A DNA stretch of 64,000 nt from Hafnia alvei (GCF_900095695.1 NZ_FMIQ01000064.1:1-64000), one strand, 5' to 3'; numbered from the stretch's first letter, positions 19,980 through 30,984 are shown. The notes: generated from the letters alone by a model not told the origin. Numbers and translations are program-made.

Positions 19980-20111
19980 GTTTGCTCCTAAGAGATAGGC
20001 GTCAGGATTGGCTGATAATTCAGGCTCTTTCATTTCAGCATAACAGCGAAAGATGCAAACAGGGTTCTGAATTGGGTCTTAATCGCGATGAGTTTTAAGG
20101 ATTCTGCCAAC

Positions 20112-20140
20112 AAAAAAGGGCGTTGCTAGAACAACGCCCT
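20112..20140 (-). terminator. Terminator of yshB
   Basis: Stem GGGCGTTG/CAACGCCC with a 6-base loop, followed on the - strand by six T. It lies 28 bases past the yshB stop. Confidence 0.85.
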
Positions 20141-20167
20141 TTCTCATGAGAGGGGGGAGTGAACGGG

Positions 20168-20293
20168 TTAACCTAAAAAACTCAGCAAAGCGGCACATAG
20201 CACGGCGGCAAATGCAGTCTGCGATGAGTGTCCGGCGGCGGTGGCGAGCTCTGCACCCTGCGAGATCAAGCTCAGTAGCGAATCGATCATCAT
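20168..20293 (-). CDS. yshB: Small membrane protein YshB
   Basis: 41-aa ORF with a strong GGAGG ribosome-binding site and its own terminator. The pattern (LISQGAELA...SSQTAFAAVLCAALLSFLG) matches the 36-aa E. coli YshB (LVSSGAVDS...TPQTAVAAVLCAAMIGLFS), found at the same place beside glnG. It has one hydrophobic helix in its C-terminal half. Function is poorly known; the Salmonella homolog has been implicated in intracellular growth. Two tandem ATG codons open the frame; I use the first. Confidence 0.88.
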   Translation of the reverse strand: MMIDSLLSLISQGAELATAAGHSSQTAFAAVLCAALLSFLG

Positions 20294-20434
20294 AACCTCC
20301 AAAAACGGTGCCGATGATCATACCGATCCGCGGTGTACTGTTAAAGATCGGCATAGCCGTTTTTTTGTGCGCTAGATTGTATTTTTATTAACCAACCACG
20401 GCGCATTAACAAACCTCTAATGATCGGCTAACGA

Positions 20435-21856
20435 TTACTCCATTCCCAACTCTTTTAGCTTACGTGTCAGGGTATTGCGCCCCCAGCCGAGCAGTCGTGC
20501 CGCTTCTTGTTTATGACCATGGGTGTGACGCAGCGCGGTCGTCAGCAGAATGCGCTCCATCTCTGGTTGAGCTTCAGACAACAGGTCCTGATGGCCAGAC
20601 CGCAAGGCATGCTCTGCCCACTGAGCTAAAAGTGCAGACCAGTGATCGGGAGAGACGGTTCCGCTGGTGGATTCCGGTGCGCTGGTTTCAAATAGTTCGC
20701 TTGGCAAATCTTGAACCAGCAACTCTTGTCCAGCGGCCATAACGGTAAGCCAACGGCAGGTGTTTTCTAGCTGACGAACGTTGCCCGGCCACGGAAGACG
20801 TGTGAGCGCCAACTCGGTATCAGGGTGAAGAATTTTGGCTTCAACGCCTAATTCGGTGGCAGCCACTTTCAAAAAGTAACGCGCGAGGCGAGGGATATCT
20901 TCACGGCGCTCGCGCAATGGAGGCAAGTGCACGCGAATAACGTTGAGGCGGTGGAATAAATCCTCACGGAATTTCCCTTCCTGCACCCGTTGCTCAAGGT
21001 TTTGATGCGTTGCAGCAATAATGCGTACATCGACTTTGACTGGAGCATATCCGCCAACGCGATAAAACTGACCATCGGCTAACACGCGCAGCAGGCGGGT
21101 TTGGACATCCAGCGGCATATCTCCGATTTCATCTAGAAACAGTGTGCCGCCGTCTGCCTGTTCAAAACGACCCTGACGAATTTGATTCGCGCCGGTAAAG
21201 GCCCCTTTTTCGTGGCCAAACAGCTCTGACTCAATCAGATCTTTAGGGATAGCAGCCATATTCAGCGCAATAAACGGTGCTTTTCCGCGTGGGCTATGGC
21301 GATGTAGCGCGTGCGCGACCAACTCTTTACCCGTACCTGATTCACCGTTAATCAATACGCTGATTGAAGAGCGAGAAAGTCGGCCGATAATGCGAAAGAC
21401 ATCCTGCATCGCCGGTGCTTCACCGATAATATCCGCTGCCGGATCGTTAATGGGTTCGCTGCGTGCGGGATGCTGCTGTTCTTGATAGTGGCTGATTGCA
21501 CGCTCGACAAGGGCGACCGCTTCATCAATATCAAAAGGCTTAGGCAAGTAATCAAAAGCGCCTTGCTGATAAGCGCTGACCGCGGCATCCAAGTCTGAAT
21601 GTGCGGTCATTATGATGACCGGAAGCATAGGATGGCGCTGTTTTATCTGCTTAAGTAAAGCTAAGCCATCCATGCCAGGCATGCGGATATCGGATAACAA
21701 AACGTCCGGCGTTTGGCTGGCTAAGGCATCCAGTACCTCATTTCCGTTCTCAAACGTGACGCAGCGCAGACCCGCGCCGGTCAGTGCACGTTCCAGCACC
21801 CAGCGGATGGAACTGTCATCATCAACGATCCAGACGATTCCCTGTTGCGTTGTCAT
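20435..21856 (-). CDS. glnG: Nitrogen regulator NtrC (NRI)
   Basis: 473-aa sigma-54 activator. Receiver domain (about 1-120) with DDD acidic pocket and phospho-acceptor Asp in [12 protein letters not shown]+ domain with Walker A GESGTGKE, sigma-54-contacting GAFTGA and Walker [10 protein letters not shown]; Fis-type helix-turn-helix at the C-terminus ([19 protein letters not shown]). When phosphorylated by NtrB it activates glnAp2 and other nitrogen genes. The start at 21856 follows GAGGTG; the GTG two codons upstream is part of that SD. Last gene of glnA-glnL-glnG. Confidence 0.97.
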   Translation of the reverse strand: MTTQQGIVWIVDDDSSIRWVLERALTGAGLRCVTFENGNEVLDALASQTPDVLLSDIRMPGMDGLALLKQIKQRHPMLPVIIMTAHSDLDAAVSAYQQGAFDYLPKPFDIDEAVALVERAISHYQEQQHPARSEPINDPAADIIGEAPAMQDVFRIIGRLSRSSISVLINGESGTGKELVAHALHRHSPRGKAPFIALNMAAIPKDLIESELFGHEKGAFTGANQIRQGRFEQADGGTLFLDEIGDMPLDVQTRLLRVLADGQFYRVGGYAPVKVDVRIIAATHQNLEQRVQEGKFREDLFHRLNVIRVHLPPLRERREDIPRLARYFLKVAATELGVEAKILHPDTELALTRLPWPGNVRQLENTCRWLTVMAAGQELLVQDLPSELFETSAPESTSGTVSPDHWSALLAQWAEHALRSGHQDLLSEAQPEMERILLTTALRHTHGHKQEAARLLGWGRNTLTRKLKELGME

Positions 21857-21899
21857 AATCACCTCTGTTTACGGAAGGCCGCTTAGTGAATGTTGTGAA

Positions 21900-22976
21900 T
21901 TACTTGCGAATAGGCAGATAAACCGAAAATTCGGTATGCCCCGGCCAACTATTAAATTCAATTTTACCCTGATGCTGGTCGATGAGATTTCTGGCAATCG
22001 ACAGGCCGAGTCCGGTACCGCCTTCGCGGCCACTGACCATCGGATAAAACAGGGTATCGTGCAGATGGGCGGGGATCCCCGGACCATCATCTTCAATATC
22101 AATGCGCGCCGCTAAACGATAACGTTCGCCATGCAGCGTGAGCTGAAATGCGGTTCGCGTGCGCAAGGTAATCGTACCACCCGCGTTTCCAAGCGCTTGG
22201 AGCGCATTGCGGGTGATATTTAGCAGCACTTGTTCAATCTGTTCTGGATCGTGCTCAAGCTCCGGCAGGCTCGGATCATAATCCCGAACCAGCGTGACGT
22301 TGTTGGGGCATTCGAGCGAAACCAGCTGGCAAACGCGTTCTGCCACCTGATGAATACTTTGTGTGACGTGTTGACCGGGGCGCTGTGGGCCTAATAGACG
22401 ATCGACCAAATTTCTCAGGCGGTCTGCCTGCTCGATGATGACCTTGGTGTATTCGGTCAGCGAAGGATCGGGCAATGCTTTGGCTAATAGCTGCGCCGCG
22501 CCGCGTAACCCGCCGAGCGGGTTTTTAATCTCATGAGCCAGCCCACGCACTAAATCGCGGGCGGCAACCTGCTGTGCATGCTGGAGCTGCTCTTGGCTTA
22601 GGCGGCGCTGGCTATCCATTGGTGAGAGCTCCAACAGGATAAAGTCATCACTCATGGGTTGTGCCGTAAGCGCCATAATGTGGGCATGACCATCGATAAC
22701 CAGCGTGACTTCATTATCGGTAAACCCCTGTCCGGCGTGCAGGCTATCGTGCATCAGGCGAATATTCAGCGAGAAGTAGCCTAATAAGTCTGGGAGTGGA
22801 GTGCCGAATAATTTGCGCGAGCTTTGGGCCAACAGCTGTTGCGCGGCAGGATTGGCGTAATGAATCGCCAGATTGCGATCGAGCAATAATACGCAGGTAA
22901 TCAGAGAATTGAGAATTTGCCCGGGATCAGGCTGTTTGCGTGCGGTTTGCGCATCGGTCATGGATTGGTCGGCCAT
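21900..22976 (-). CDS. glnL: Nitrogen sensor histidine kinase/phosphatase NtrB (NRII)
   Basis: 358-aa cytoplasmic sensor with an N-terminal PAS domain ([15 protein letters not shown]), HEIKNP phospho-acceptor His box ([13 protein letters not shown]), and N, D, G2 ATP-binding boxes at the C-terminus ([26 protein letters not shown]). It phosphorylates or dephosphorylates NtrC in response to PII. The start at 22976 has GGAG eight bases upstream; a leader reading to 23021 would cross the NtrC box at 22989-23005. Gap to glnG is 43 bases. Confidence 0.95.
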   Translation of the reverse strand: MADQSMTDAQTARKQPDPGQILNSLITCVLLLDRNLAIHYANPAAQQLLAQSSRKLFGTPLPDLLGYFSLNIRLMHDSLHAGQGFTDNEVTLVIDGHAHIMALTAQPMSDDFILLELSPMDSQRRLSQEQLQHAQQVAARDLVRGLAHEIKNPLGGLRGAAQLLAKALPDPSLTEYTKVIIEQADRLRNLVDRLLGPQRPGQHVTQSIHQVAERVCQLVSLECPNNVTLVRDYDPSLPELEHDPEQIEQVLLNITRNALQALGNAGGTITLRTRTAFQLTLHGERYRLAARIDIEDDGPGIPAHLHDTLFYPMVSGREGGTGLGLSIARNLIDQHQGKIEFNSWPGHTEFSVYLPIRK

Positions 22977-22988
22977 ACTGCGGGCTCC

Positions 22989-23005
22989 TGCACTGTTTTG
23001 GTGCA
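22989..23005. promoter_or_regulatory. NtrC box at the glnL promoter
   Basis: TGCACTGTTTTGGTGCA fits the NtrC dyad (TGCAC-N7-GTGCA). It lies 13-29 bases upstream of the glnL start, where NtrC represses the internal glnL promoter in E. coli. Confidence 0.85.
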
Positions 23006-23110
23006 AATTAGATAAATGCACTTTAGCATGCTTTCAAAACCGTGGGATTTGGCGAGTAAAAAAAATTTCTCTGCTGGTGCCCATCAGTTAGGTGCTCAAA
23101 AAAAGTGGAG

Positions 23111-23134
23111 AAAAAAACCCATCCGAAGATGGGT
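23111..23134 (-). terminator. glnA terminator before glnL
   Basis: Stem ACCCATC/GATGGGT with a 4-base CGAA/TTCG loop and a run of seven T on the - strand, 130 bases past the glnA stop. It is expected to lower, not abolish, read-through into glnLG. Confidence 0.85.
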
Positions 23135-23236
23135 ATAAAGTTTCCACGGCAACAAAAAATCGACGAACCAATTTGAATCTTTTAGCGGCACACCATAAGG
23201 CGTGCCAAGCGTATGAGCGTGTTTTAAGACGCTGGT

Positions 23237-23274
23237 TTTAAACGCCGGATTTAAACGCCGGATTTAAACGCTGT
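23237..23274. repeat. 13-bp tandem repeat across the glnA stop
   Basis: TTTAAACGCCGGA is repeated twice exactly (23237-23249, 23250-23262) and partly a third time (23263-23274) in register. The partial copy contains the glnA stop codon. Confidence 0.85.
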
Positions 23275-24673
23275 AGTACAGTTCAAACTCAACAGGATGT
23301 GGGGTCATGCGCACACGTTCCATCTCTTCCTGACGCAGTTTGATGTAAGCATCGATCGCGTCGTTAGTGAACACACCACCGCGGGTCAAGAATTCACGGT
23401 CAGCATCCAGACAGGCCAGCGCTTCGTCCAGAGAACCCGCAACGGTAGGGATCTCTTTCGCTTCTTCTGGTGGCAGATCGTACAGGTTCTTATCCATAGC
23501 ATCGCCAGGATGGATTTTGTTCGCAATACCGTCCAAGCCTGCCATCAACAGTGCAGCGAAGCACAGGTATGGGTTAGCCGCTGGATCTGGGAAGCGAACT
23601 TCAATGCGGCGTCCTTTCGGGCTGGCGATAACTGGAATACGGATAGAAGCAGAACGGTTACGGGCAGAGTAAGCCAGCATAACTGGAGCTTCGTAGCCAG
23701 GGACCAAACGCTTGTAGGAGTTAGTCGTTGGGTTTGCCAGCGCATTAATCGCTTTAGCATGTTTGATTACGCCGCCAATGTAGTACAGCGCCATTTCAGA
23801 CAGGCCAGCGTATTTGTCGCCTGCGAACAGGTTAGTCCCGTTCTTAGACAGAGACATATGGCAGTGCATACCAGAACCATTATCGCCAAACATTGGTTTT
23901 GGCATAAAGGTGGCTGTTTTGCCGAATGCGTGAGCCACGTTGTGAACCACGTATTTGTAAATCTGAATTTCGTCAGCTTTTTTGGTCATGGTATTGAAGC
24001 GGGTTGCCACTTCGTTCTGACCGGCTGTTGCAACTTCATGGTGATGAGCTTCAACCACCAAACCCATGTCTTCCATGGTTAGACACATGGTAGAACGGAT
24101 ATCCTGTGAAGAATCGACAGGAGGCACTGGGAAATAGCCGCCTTTCACCGCTGGACGATGGCCTTTGTTGCCGCCTTCGTATTTGGTGCTGGAGTTCCAT
24201 GCGCCTTCGATATCGTCAATAGCTACGTGGGAGCCACGAATGCTGCTGCCAAAACGAATGTCATCGAACAGGAAGAATTCTGGTTCAGGCCCAAACAGAA
24301 CGGTATCTGCGATGCCTGAAGCGCGCAGGTAATCTTCTGCACGTTTAGAGATGGAGCGCGGGTCGCGGTCGTAGCCCTGCATGGTGCCTGGCTCAAGAAT
24401 GTCGCAACGGATAATCAGAGTCGGTTCTTCAAAGAACGGATCCAGAACCGCAGTGCTTGCATCTGGCATCAGCACCATGTCGGATTCGTTGATACCTTTC
24501 CAGCCGCCGATAGAGGAGCCGTCAAACATTTTACCTTCTTCGAAGAAGTCGGCATTGACTTGATGAGCAGGGATCGTAACGTGCTGTTCTTTACCTTTCG
24601 TATCAGTAAAACGCAGGTCTACGAATTTGACTTCATGCTCATTCAGCATTGTTAATACGTGTTCAGCGGACAT
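23264..24673 (-). CDS. glnA: Glutamine synthetase, type I
   Basis: 469-aa dodecameric GSI-beta enzyme making glutamine from glutamate, ammonia and [13 protein letters not shown], the [11 protein letters not shown] metal-binding block, the ATP-binding [15 protein letters not shown] loop and the adenylylation site NLYDLPPEE (Tyr near 397) are all intact, so activity control by GlnE is expected. Length equals E. coli GlnA. Transcription is from a sigma-54 promoter with two upstream NtrC boxes. Start MSAEHVL as in E. coli. Confidence 0.98.
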   Translation of the reverse strand: MSAEHVLTMLNEHEVKFVDLRFTDTKGKEQHVTIPAHQVNADFFEEGKMFDGSSIGGWKGINESDMVLMPDASTAVLDPFFEEPTLIIRCDILEPGTMQGYDRDPRSISKRAEDYLRASGIADTVLFGPEPEFFLFDDIRFGSSIRGSHVAIDDIEGAWNSSTKYEGGNKGHRPAVKGGYFPVPPVDSSQDIRSTMCLTMEDMGLVVEAHHHEVATAGQNEVATRFNTMTKKADEIQIYKYVVHNVAHAFGKTATFMPKPMFGDNGSGMHCHMSLSKNGTNLFAGDKYAGLSEMALYYIGGVIKHAKAINALANPTTNSYKRLVPGYEAPVMLAYSARNRSASIRIPVIASPKGRRIEVRFPDPAANPYLCFAALLMAGLDGIANKIHPGDAMDKNLYDLPPEEAKEIPTVAGSLDEALACLDADREFLTRGGVFTNDAIDAYIKLRQEEMERVRMTPHPVEFELYYSV

Positions 24674-24752
24674 ACTCTACTCCCGGTTGCCTAAGGTCGT
24701 CGTGGAACGAATCTGTATATATAAATGGTTTTTTCACCATAAATTTATACAA

Positions 24753-24768
24753 GCTAAAACCATGCCAA
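24753..24768 (-). promoter_or_regulatory. Sigma-54 promoter glnAp2
   Basis: On the - strand TTGGCATGGTTTTAGC has the GG-N10-GC spacing and TTGGCA -24 element of RpoN promoters, putting the start site near 24741 and a leader of about 68 bases before the glnA ATG. Confidence 0.85.
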
Positions 24769-24840
24769 CTTTACAAATCGCTCGGAAAGCGCATAATTGG
24801 CGTATCTGGTGATAGGAGACTATGCACCAGAATCGAATTC

Positions 24841-24889
24841 CGCACCAGAATGGTGCAGTGTAAGATTTCATATGCACCATTCCAGTGCA
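24841..24889. promoter_or_regulatory. Two NtrC enhancer boxes of glnA
   Basis: CGCACCAGAATGGTGCA (24841-24857) and TGCACCATTCCAGTGCA (24873-24889) are 32 bp apart centre to centre, about three helical turns, and lie about 100 and 130 bp upstream of the predicted glnAp2 start, as in E. coli. A third half-site TGCACCA lies at 24823. Confidence 0.9.
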
Positions 24890-25001
24890 AATTGTTCATT
24901 CCCGCGCCGTTTGGCATCGTGAATAGGATCACAAACTCACCTTTTTACGGTTGTTTATAAGAGATGCTTGTGATCTTGTTTAGTCCCTCGCTTATTACGT
25001 G

Positions 25002-25007
25002 TACAAT
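25002..25007 (+). promoter_or_regulatory. Likely -10 element of typA
   Basis: TACAAT lies 33 bases upstream of the typA GTG start; a weak -35 candidate (TTTAGT, 24979) is 17 bases before it. Confidence 0.55.
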
Positions 25008-25039
25008 AGCGCGCTATTTCTAATGCCTGAGGCAAAGCT

Positions 25040-26863
25040 GTGATCGAAAATCTGCGTAACATCGCCATTATTGCGCACGTTGACCATGGGAAAACCACCC
25101 TGGTTGACAAGTTGCTACAACAATCCGGCACGTTCGGTGAACGTGAAGAAGCAACTGAACGCGTAATGGACTCCAACGATTTGGAGAAAGAGCGTGGGAT
25201 TACCATCCTCGCGAAAAACACCGCCATTAATTGGAAAGACTACCGTATCAACATCGTGGATACCCCGGGGCATGCTGACTTCGGTGGCGAAGTTGAACGT
25301 GTAATGTCTATGGTTGACTCGGTACTGCTGGTTGTTGACGCAATGGATGGCCCTATGCCGCAGACCCGTTTCGTGACCAAAAAAGCATTTGCTAACGGTC
25401 TGAAACCAATTGTGGTTATCAACAAAGTTGACCGTCCGGGCGCACGTCCTGACTGGGTTGTCGATCAGGTATTCGACCTGTTCGTTAACTTGGACGCAAC
25501 CGACGAGCAGCTGGACTTCCCAATCGTTTACGCATCTGCGTTGAACGGTATTGCGGGTCTGGACCATAACGATATGGCCGACGACATGACTCCGCTGTAT
25601 CAAGCGATTGTTGACCATGTATCTCCGCCACAAGTTGAAGCTGACGCACCTTTCCAGATGCAAATTTCTCAGCTGGACTACAACAACTACGTTGGCGTTA
25701 TCGGTATCGGCCGTATCAAACGCGGTAAAATCAAACCTAACCAACAGGTTACTTTGATCGATAGCGAAGGCAAAACTCGTAACGGTAAAGTCGGTAAAGT
25801 TCTGACCCACATGGGTCTGGAGCGTATCGAAGCTGACGTTGCTGAAGCTGGCGACATCATTGCAATCACCGGTCTGGGTGAACTGAACATTTCCGACACT
25901 ATTTGTGAAGTGGGTAATGTTGAAGCTCTGCCTGCGCTGAGCGTTGATGAACCAACTGTAACCATGTACTTCTGCGTAAACACCTCTCCGTTCTGCGGTA
26001 AAGAAGGTAAATACGTGACCTCCCGTCAGATCCTGGAGCGTCTGCAGAAAGAACTGGTACACAACGTTGCTCTGCGCGTTGAAGAAACTGAAGATGCTGA
26101 TGCATTCCGCGTTTCAGGCCGTGGTGAACTTCACCTGTCGGTTCTGATCGAAAACATGCGTCGTGAAGGTTTCGAGCTGGCAGTATCTCGTCCTAAGGTT
26201 ATCAACCGTAAGATTGATGGCCGTATGCAAGAACCGTTTGAAAACGTAACTCTGGATATCGAAGAGCAGCACCAGGGTTCAGTCATGCAAGCCATGGGTG
26301 AACGTAAGGGCGACGTTAAAAACATGGTTCCAGATGGCAAGGGTCGTATCCGTTTGGATTACATCATCCCTGCGCGTGGCCTGATCGGCTTCCGTACTGA
26401 ATTCATGACTATGACTTCTGGTACTGGTCTGCTGTACTCCACCTTCAGCCATTACGACGATGTACGTCCAGGCGAAATCGGCCAGCGTCAGAACGGCGTG
26501 CTGATCTCTAACGGTCAGGGTAAAGCGGTTGCGTTTGCTCTGTTCGGTCTGCAGGATCGCGGTAAGCTGTTCTTGGGTCACGGTGCAGAAGTTTATGAAG
26601 GCCAGATCATCGGTATTCATACTCGTTCTAACGACCTGACCGTTAACTGCTTGACCGGTAAGAAACTGACCAACATGCGTGCGTCTGGTACTGATGAAGC
26701 AACTACCCTGGTTCCTGCGATTAAAATGTCTCTGGAACAGGCTCTGGAATTCATCGATGACGACGAATTGGTAGAAGTGACTCCGGTTTCTGTACGTATC
26801 CGTAAACGTCACCTGACTGAAAACGACCGTCGCCGCGCAGCTCGTGGCCCTAAAGAAGACTAA
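25040..26863 (+). CDS. typA: Ribosome-associated translational GTPase TypA/BipA
   Basis: 607-aa EF-G-like GTPase. G1 [10 protein letters not shown], switch/G2 RGITI, G3 DTPGHADF, G4 NKVD and the later EF-G III/V-like and C-terminal domains are all present. BipA supports 50S assembly at low temperature and stress. It begins with GTG ([17 protein letters not shown]) behind a GAGG site, aligned with the E. coli N-terminus. Divergent from glnA. Codon use is strongly biased, as expected of a well-expressed gene; long open frames on the opposite strand are a by-product of that bias. Confidence 0.97.
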   Translation: MIENLRNIAIIAHVDHGKTTLVDKLLQQSGTFGEREEATERVMDSNDLEKERGITILAKNTAINWKDYRINIVDTPGHADFGGEVERVMSMVDSVLLVVDAMDGPMPQTRFVTKKAFANGLKPIVVINKVDRPGARPDWVVDQVFDLFVNLDATDEQLDFPIVYASALNGIAGLDHNDMADDMTPLYQAIVDHVSPPQVEADAPFQMQISQLDYNNYVGVIGIGRIKRGKIKPNQQVTLIDSEGKTRNGKVGKVLTHMGLERIEADVAEAGDIIAITGLGELNISDTICEVGNVEALPALSVDEPTVTMYFCVNTSPFCGKEGKYVTSRQILERLQKELVHNVALRVEETEDADAFRVSGRGELHLSVLIENMRREGFELAVSRPKVINRKIDGRMQEPFENVTLDIEEQHQGSVMQAMGERKGDVKNMVPDGKGRIRLDYIIPARGLIGFRTEFMTMTSGTGLLYSTFSHYDDVRPGEIGQRQNGVLISNGQGKAVAFALFGLQDRGKLFLGHGAEVYEGQIIGIHTRSNDLTVNCLTGKKLTNMRASGTDEATTLVPAIKMSLEQALEFIDDDELVEVTPVSVRIRKRHLTENDRRRAARGPKED

Positions 26864-26894
26864 TCTTCTTTAACGATTGTTTAAGTCTGATATT

Positions 26895-26920
26895 AGGGCA
26901 CCTTAGGGTGCCCTTTTTTA
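26895..26920 (+). terminator. typA terminator
   Basis: Stem GGGCACC/GGTGCCC followed by seven T, located between typA and the convergent chemoreceptor gene. Confidence 0.9.
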
Positions 26921-26930
26921 TACCTAAAAA

Positions 26931-28568
26931 TTAGATCCAGTTTTCATCATCTAGCATTTCTGCCGTTTTTACTGCCGTAGAGTTTTTTACCGTTTTTGTG
27001 GTTTGGCCATTAATTTGAAAGACGGCGACGGCCTGTGTGAGGCTGCCTGAGAGATCTTCAACGTTTGCGGCTGTGGTTGCGACCTGCTCGACCAAGGCCG
27101 CATTTTGTTGAGTGACCTGATCCATTTGGGTGATGGCTACGCGTATTTGTTCTACTCCACGGCTTTGCTCTTCAGAGGCGTAAGAGATGCTGTCCATCAT
27201 CGTGCTTGCCTTCGAGATGGCGCTGGTCATTTCCGCGATTGTTGACCCTGTTTTATCTGCCAGTTCCGCACCTTCTTGAATTTGGTAGGCAGATTCAGAA
27301 ATCAGGCTGTTAATTTCTTTTGCTGACTGTGCAGAGCGTTGGGCAAGGTTACGCACTTCGCTGGCGACAACGGCAAATCCACGCCCAGCTTCGCCTGCAC
27401 GAGCGGCCTCTACGGCGGCATTCAGAGCCAGTATATTAGTTTGGAAAGCAATGCTGTCGATGACGCTAATGATATCGCCCATCTTTTGCGCATTGGTTTT
27501 GATGGTGTGCATTTTGGTGGTCATGTTCTTCATCTGCTGCTCGCCTTCATGAGCGATAGAAGCCGATGTTTGGATCATGGAGGAGGCTTGCACGGCGTTA
27601 TCCGCGTTGAGCTTAACCGTAGACGATATCTGCTCCATGCTGGCGGCCGTTTCTGCTAACGCGGATGCCTGCTCTTCCGTACGGCTGGAGAGGTCGGTGT
27701 TGCCGGCTGCAATTTCTTGAGTGCCAATATTAATCGACTCCACGCCGTCGCGAATGGACTTCACGGTTTCAATCAGTTCATATTGCATCTCTTGCAGTGC
27801 GGCGCATAACTTACCGATTTCATTATTGTTTTCGACGTCAATCGGGTGGCGAAGATCGCCTTTACCAATTTGGGCAAAATAGCCGGATACCTTGTTCAAT
27901 GGCTTCACCAAGATGCGATCCAGCCAGAAGTAAGCAATGATAAATAGCACCACTACGGCAACTAAAATAGCGCACATGATTTGAATGGAGAACGTGTAAG
28001 AGGCCGTGCTATCGGCACTCGCCTTGACCAGATTTTCCTGACGCAGGTTCACATAGTTGGCGTACTGGTCATCATATTCTTTCCGCACCTTCACGCGAGA
28101 TTCTTGATAGCTGGTCATGGACTGTTGCAGTTGTTCTGGTGTGGTGAAATTTTCCAGTAAGCCAATATTCGCCAACGCGCTTGAAACCTGATCCGCCTGG
28201 GCTTTTTCCATGATCCTACCGATTTCAGGCCGGCTCATCGTTATACCTGGGATCTTCATGAACAAGTCAAAGTTAGTCTGCGAAGCTTGTAATTCTTGGC
28301 GCAATGTTTTGACGACCTGCGGCACATTAACCGGCATGTTATTGGTGAGTTGAATAACGGTGCTATCAATAATCGAACGCAGGCGTAAGACGGCATCACG
28401 TGAATCGGAGAGTGCTTTTTGTTCGCTTGCGGTGACTTCCAGAAAGCTGACGTCTTTATCGTTTTGATGAAGAAAAAACATTCCGATTCCACTGGATGTA
28501 AATTGGAGTAAGGCAAATACGGCCAATAAAATGAGCAGCCCTGTTCTGATTGTTAGATTTTTAAACAT
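26931..28568 (-). CDS. Methyl-accepting chemotaxis protein
   Basis: 545-aa transmembrane chemoreceptor of the Tar/Tsr type. TM1 about residues 10-32, a periplasmic four-helix-bundle sensor (about 33-190), TM2 about 192-215, HAMP ([20 protein letters not shown]...) and a signalling hairpin whose tip reads [23 protein letters not shown] near residue 380. The C-terminus ends DDENWI, reminiscent of but not equal to the CheR/CheB tether NWETF. Ligand unknown. The start at 28568 removes a 49-residue extension that overlaps the predicted sigma-28 promoter. E. coli carries the sulfoquinovose yih genes at this place. Confidence 0.9.
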   Translation of the reverse strand: MFKNLTIRTGLLILLAVFALLQFTSSGIGMFFLHQNDKDVSFLEVTASEQKALSDSRDAVLRLRSIIDSTVIQLTNNMPVNVPQVVKTLRQELQASQTNFDLFMKIPGITMSRPEIGRIMEKAQADQVSSALANIGLLENFTTPEQLQQSMTSYQESRVKVRKEYDDQYANYVNLRQENLVKASADSTASYTFSIQIMCAILVAVVVLFIIAYFWLDRILVKPLNKVSGYFAQIGKGDLRHPIDVENNNEIGKLCAALQEMQYELIETVKSIRDGVESINIGTQEIAAGNTDLSSRTEEQASALAETAASMEQISSTVKLNADNAVQASSMIQTSASIAHEGEQQMKNMTTKMHTIKTNAQKMGDIISVIDSIAFQTNILALNAAVEAARAGEAGRGFAVVASEVRNLAQRSAQSAKEINSLISESAYQIQEGAELADKTGSTIAEMTSAISKASTMMDSISYASEEQSRGVEQIRVAITQMDQVTQQNAALVEQVATTAANVEDLSGSLTQAVAVFQINGQTTKTVKNSTAVKTAEMLDDENWI

Positions 28569-28614
28569 AATTTCCGGCCTTATTTTGGGTAATAAATATG
28601 CGATGTTTGATTTG

Positions 28615-28641
28615 CTATCGGCGGAAGTTAGAAAATTCTTA
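28615..28641 (-). promoter_or_regulatory. Sigma-28 (FliA) promoter of the chemoreceptor gene
   Basis: On the - strand TAAGAATT-N11-GCCGATAG compares with the FliA consensus TAAAGTTT-N11-GCCGATAA: seven of eight -10 bases match, and the spacing is exact. It lies about 47 bases upstream of the start codon. The rest of the 312-base divergent spacer to yihX shows nothing else I recognise. Confidence 0.7.
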
Positions 28642-28880
28642 TACCCACAGTGAAATAAAGGTTTTGATGCTATTGAAATAGTCATGCGCAGTGAGGAATT
28701 GTGATCTATGTCCAATTTTTGCGCGTTTAAGTAGGGAGTTCGGCTATCAGGGTGTTGTAGAAAGCCCCAGAACAGCGGATTTTGGATATTCTGTATTCGT
28801 TGCGGCGTTTAGAGACGGTGCCTATTTCAGCGCACGATTTCAGGTTAGAGTAAAAACTCACAAAAAATCAGGAGCGGCAC

Positions 28881-29468
28881 ATGTTGTACATCTTTGATTT
28901 AGGGAATGTGATTGTAGATATTGATTTTAAGCGCGTGCTCGGTGTTTGGAGCAAATATAGCGGTGTGCCGCTGGCCACGCTGTCCGAACGATTCAAAATG
29001 GGCGAGGTTTTCCAGCAACACGAGCGTGGCACCATTACCGATGAAGAGTTTGCGCACAAACTCTGTGCTGAAATGGGGATAGCACTCAGCTTCGAACAGT
29101 TTGAGTTAGGCTGGCAGTCGGTATTTGTTGGTCTGCGTCCGGAAGTGATTGAGCTCATGAAAAAACTGCGCAGCTACGGCAATCGCGTGGTTGTGCTATC
29201 AAACACCAACCGCCTACACAGCAACTATTGGCCGAAGCATTATCCTGAAGTGGAAGCCGCCAGCGATCATATGTATCTCTCCCAAGATCTCGGTATGCGT
29301 AAGCCAGATGCGGAGATTTATCAGCACGTGTTGGCTCAGGAGCATTGTCCAGCCAGCGATGCGGTATTCTTTGATGACAACGCTGAAAACGTTGCGGCCG
29401 CAGCGGCGTTGGGAATTAAGTCTATTCTCGTCACGGATAACCAAGTGGTGCCCGCGTATTTTGCCTAG
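28881..29468 (+). CDS. yihX: Alpha-D-glucose-1-phosphate phosphatase YihX
   Basis: 195-aa HAD-superfamily phosphatase. Nucleophile motif FDLGNVIVD (Asp6), the LSNT motif II near residue 110 and FFDDNAENV motif IV near 165. E. coli YihX (199 aa) releases glucose from glucose-1-phosphate. RBS GGAG sits eight bases before the ATG. First gene of a likely yihX-yihY-dtd-fabY transcription group. Confidence 0.94.
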   Translation: MLYIFDLGNVIVDIDFKRVLGVWSKYSGVPLATLSERFKMGEVFQQHERGTITDEEFAHKLCAEMGIALSFEQFELGWQSVFVGLRPEVIELMKKLRSYGNRVVVLSNTNRLHSNYWPKHYPEVEAASDHMYLSQDLGMRKPDAEIYQHVLAQEHCPASDAVFFDDNAENVAAAAALGIKSILVTDNQVVPAYFA

Positions 29469-29625
29469 CCTATCTATGGGGTAGGTAATAAGGGGGCAGG
29501 TAATGGGATAATTTGTTTTATCCTGCGCATTTTTTTGCGCAACCCCAAGAAAACGTTAACATTAAAAGATGTTTAACCGCTCAGGCCGTAATGTCATGGT
29601 CTGAGCGTTGTTTTCAGGAGGGGGC

Positions 29626-30531
29626 ATGACCCTTTTTTCTTGGCAGTCAGCGAAGTCCTGCATCTCTTTTGGGCGCCTTTTGTGGGCCAGAGTCAATCAC
29701 GACCGAGTGAGCATGATGGCGGGCAGTTTAGCCTATGTTTCGCTGCTATCTCTGGTTCCTCTCGTCACCGTGGTCTTCTCGTTGTTTGCCGCTTTCCCCA
29801 TGTTTGGCGAAGTTTCCGAGCAGCTCAAACACTTTATTTTTACCAATTTTGTTCCCGCTGCCGGCGATGTGGTGCAGTCTTATATCGAACAGTTTGTCGC
29901 CAATTCGAGCAAGATGACCGCCGTGGGTGCCGTTGGGCTGATTGTTACGGCCCTGTTGGTCATCTCTTCCGTTGACGGTGCGCTAAACCATATTTGGCGT
30001 AGCCGTACTCAGCGGCCAATCGTCTATTCATTTGCGATCTATTGGATGGTATTAACCCTTGGCCCCATTTTAGTGGGGGCCAGCATGGCGATTAGCACCT
30101 ATCTACTTTCCATTCGCTGGCTGGCGATGACCGGCGTGTATTCGCTGGTGGATCAGATGCTGCGCATTTTTCCTTTCCTGCTCTCCTGCGCTAGTTTCTG
30201 GCTCATTTACTGCGTCGTGCCCACGCAGCGAGTACCCGCCAGAGATGCGCTGATCGGCGCGGCTGTGGCAGGGCTGTTGTTCGAATTGGGCAAAAAAGGC
30301 TTTGGGCTATACGTCACGATGTTTCCATCGTATCAATTGATTTATGGCGTACTGGCCGTGATACCGATACTGTTTGTCTGGGTCTACTGGAGCTGGTGTA
30401 TTGTGTTATTAGGCGCAGAGATTACCGTCTCGCTAAGTGAATACCGCGCTATGCATCAGCGCGCAAAACGAGAAGAAAACCAGAAAATTCAAGCGACACC
30501 GCCAGAAAACGATAAGGAAGAGAAGAACTAA
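29626..30531 (+). CDS. yihY: YihY/BrkB-family inner membrane protein
   Basis: 301-aa polytopic membrane protein with about six hydrophobic segments and a charged, Lys/Glu-rich C-terminal tail. The conserved [16 protein letters not shown] and [12 protein letters not shown] blocks are the family signature. It was once called RNase BN, a function since assigned to another gene; its actual role is unknown. The start at 29626 has GGAGGGGG directly upstream; a TTG at 29608 would place that SD inside the gene. Its stop is immediately followed by the dtd ATG. Confidence 0.92.
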   Translation: MTLFSWQSAKSCISFGRLLWARVNHDRVSMMAGSLAYVSLLSLVPLVTVVFSLFAAFPMFGEVSEQLKHFIFTNFVPAAGDVVQSYIEQFVANSSKMTAVGAVGLIVTALLVISSVDGALNHIWRSRTQRPIVYSFAIYWMVLTLGPILVGASMAISTYLLSIRWLAMTGVYSLVDQMLRIFPFLLSCASFWLIYCVVPTQRVPARDALIGAAVAGLLFELGKKGFGLYVTMFPSYQLIYGVLAVIPILFVWVYWSWCIVLLGAEITVSLSEYRAMHQRAKREENQKIQATPPENDKEEKN

Positions 30532-30969
30532 ATGATAGCGTTAATTCAGAGAGTAACTCATGCCAGCGTTGTTGTTGAAGGCACCACCGTGGGCGAAATT
30601 GGCCCGGGGCTGCTGGTATTACTGGGCGTTGAAAAAGAAGATAACGAACAAAAAGCCCAAAGACTGCGTGACAAAGTGTTGGGCTATCGAATTTTCAGCG
30701 ATGAAAACGACAAGATGAATCTTAACGTTCAGCAGGCCGGTGGCAGCGTACTGGTGGTTTCCCAGTTTACCTTAGCCGCAGACACTCAAAAGGGGATGCG
30801 CCCAAGCTTCTCCGGCGGAGCTGCTCCCGATGAAGCCGAACGCCTGTATGAATACTTCGTTGGCCAGTGCCGTGAAACCGGCATCAACACCCAAACCGGG
30901 CAGTTTGCGGCTGATATGAAGGTTTCGCTACTCAATGATGGGCCGGTCACCTTCTGGCTCCAGGTTTAG
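30532..30969 (+). CDS. dtd: D-aminoacyl-tRNA deacylase
   Basis: 145-aa DTD-fold enzyme that hydrolyses D-amino acids (and glycine mischarged on tRNA-Ala) from tRNA. The two active-site loops are intact: [12 protein letters not shown] (SQFTL motif) and [10 protein letters not shown] (NxGPVT motif with the cross-subunit Gly-cisPro). Length equals E. coli Dtd. The ATG abuts the yihY stop, with an AAGGAAGAG SD inside yihY. Confidence 0.97.
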   Translation: MIALIQRVTHASVVVEGTTVGEIGPGLLVLLGVEKEDNEQKAQRLRDKVLGYRIFSDENDKMNLNVQQAGGSVLVVSQFTLAADTQKGMRPSFSGGAAPDEAERLYEYFVGQCRETGINTQTGQFAADMKVSLLNDGPVTFWLQV

Positions 30970-30984
30970 GCTATCTTGCTTGCC

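Noticed and set aside
20079-20354. 91-codon frame on the - strand overlapping yshB
   Set aside because: Different frame from yshB, runs through the yshB terminator; yshB itself has the SD and the family match.
25115-26062. Long open frame antisense to typA (315 codons), with others at 26279-26812 and antisense to glnA at 23297-24082
   Set aside because: They mirror highly expressed genes with strong codon bias; no SD, composition very unlike proteins (His/Val/Asn/Phe-rich), no family resemblance.
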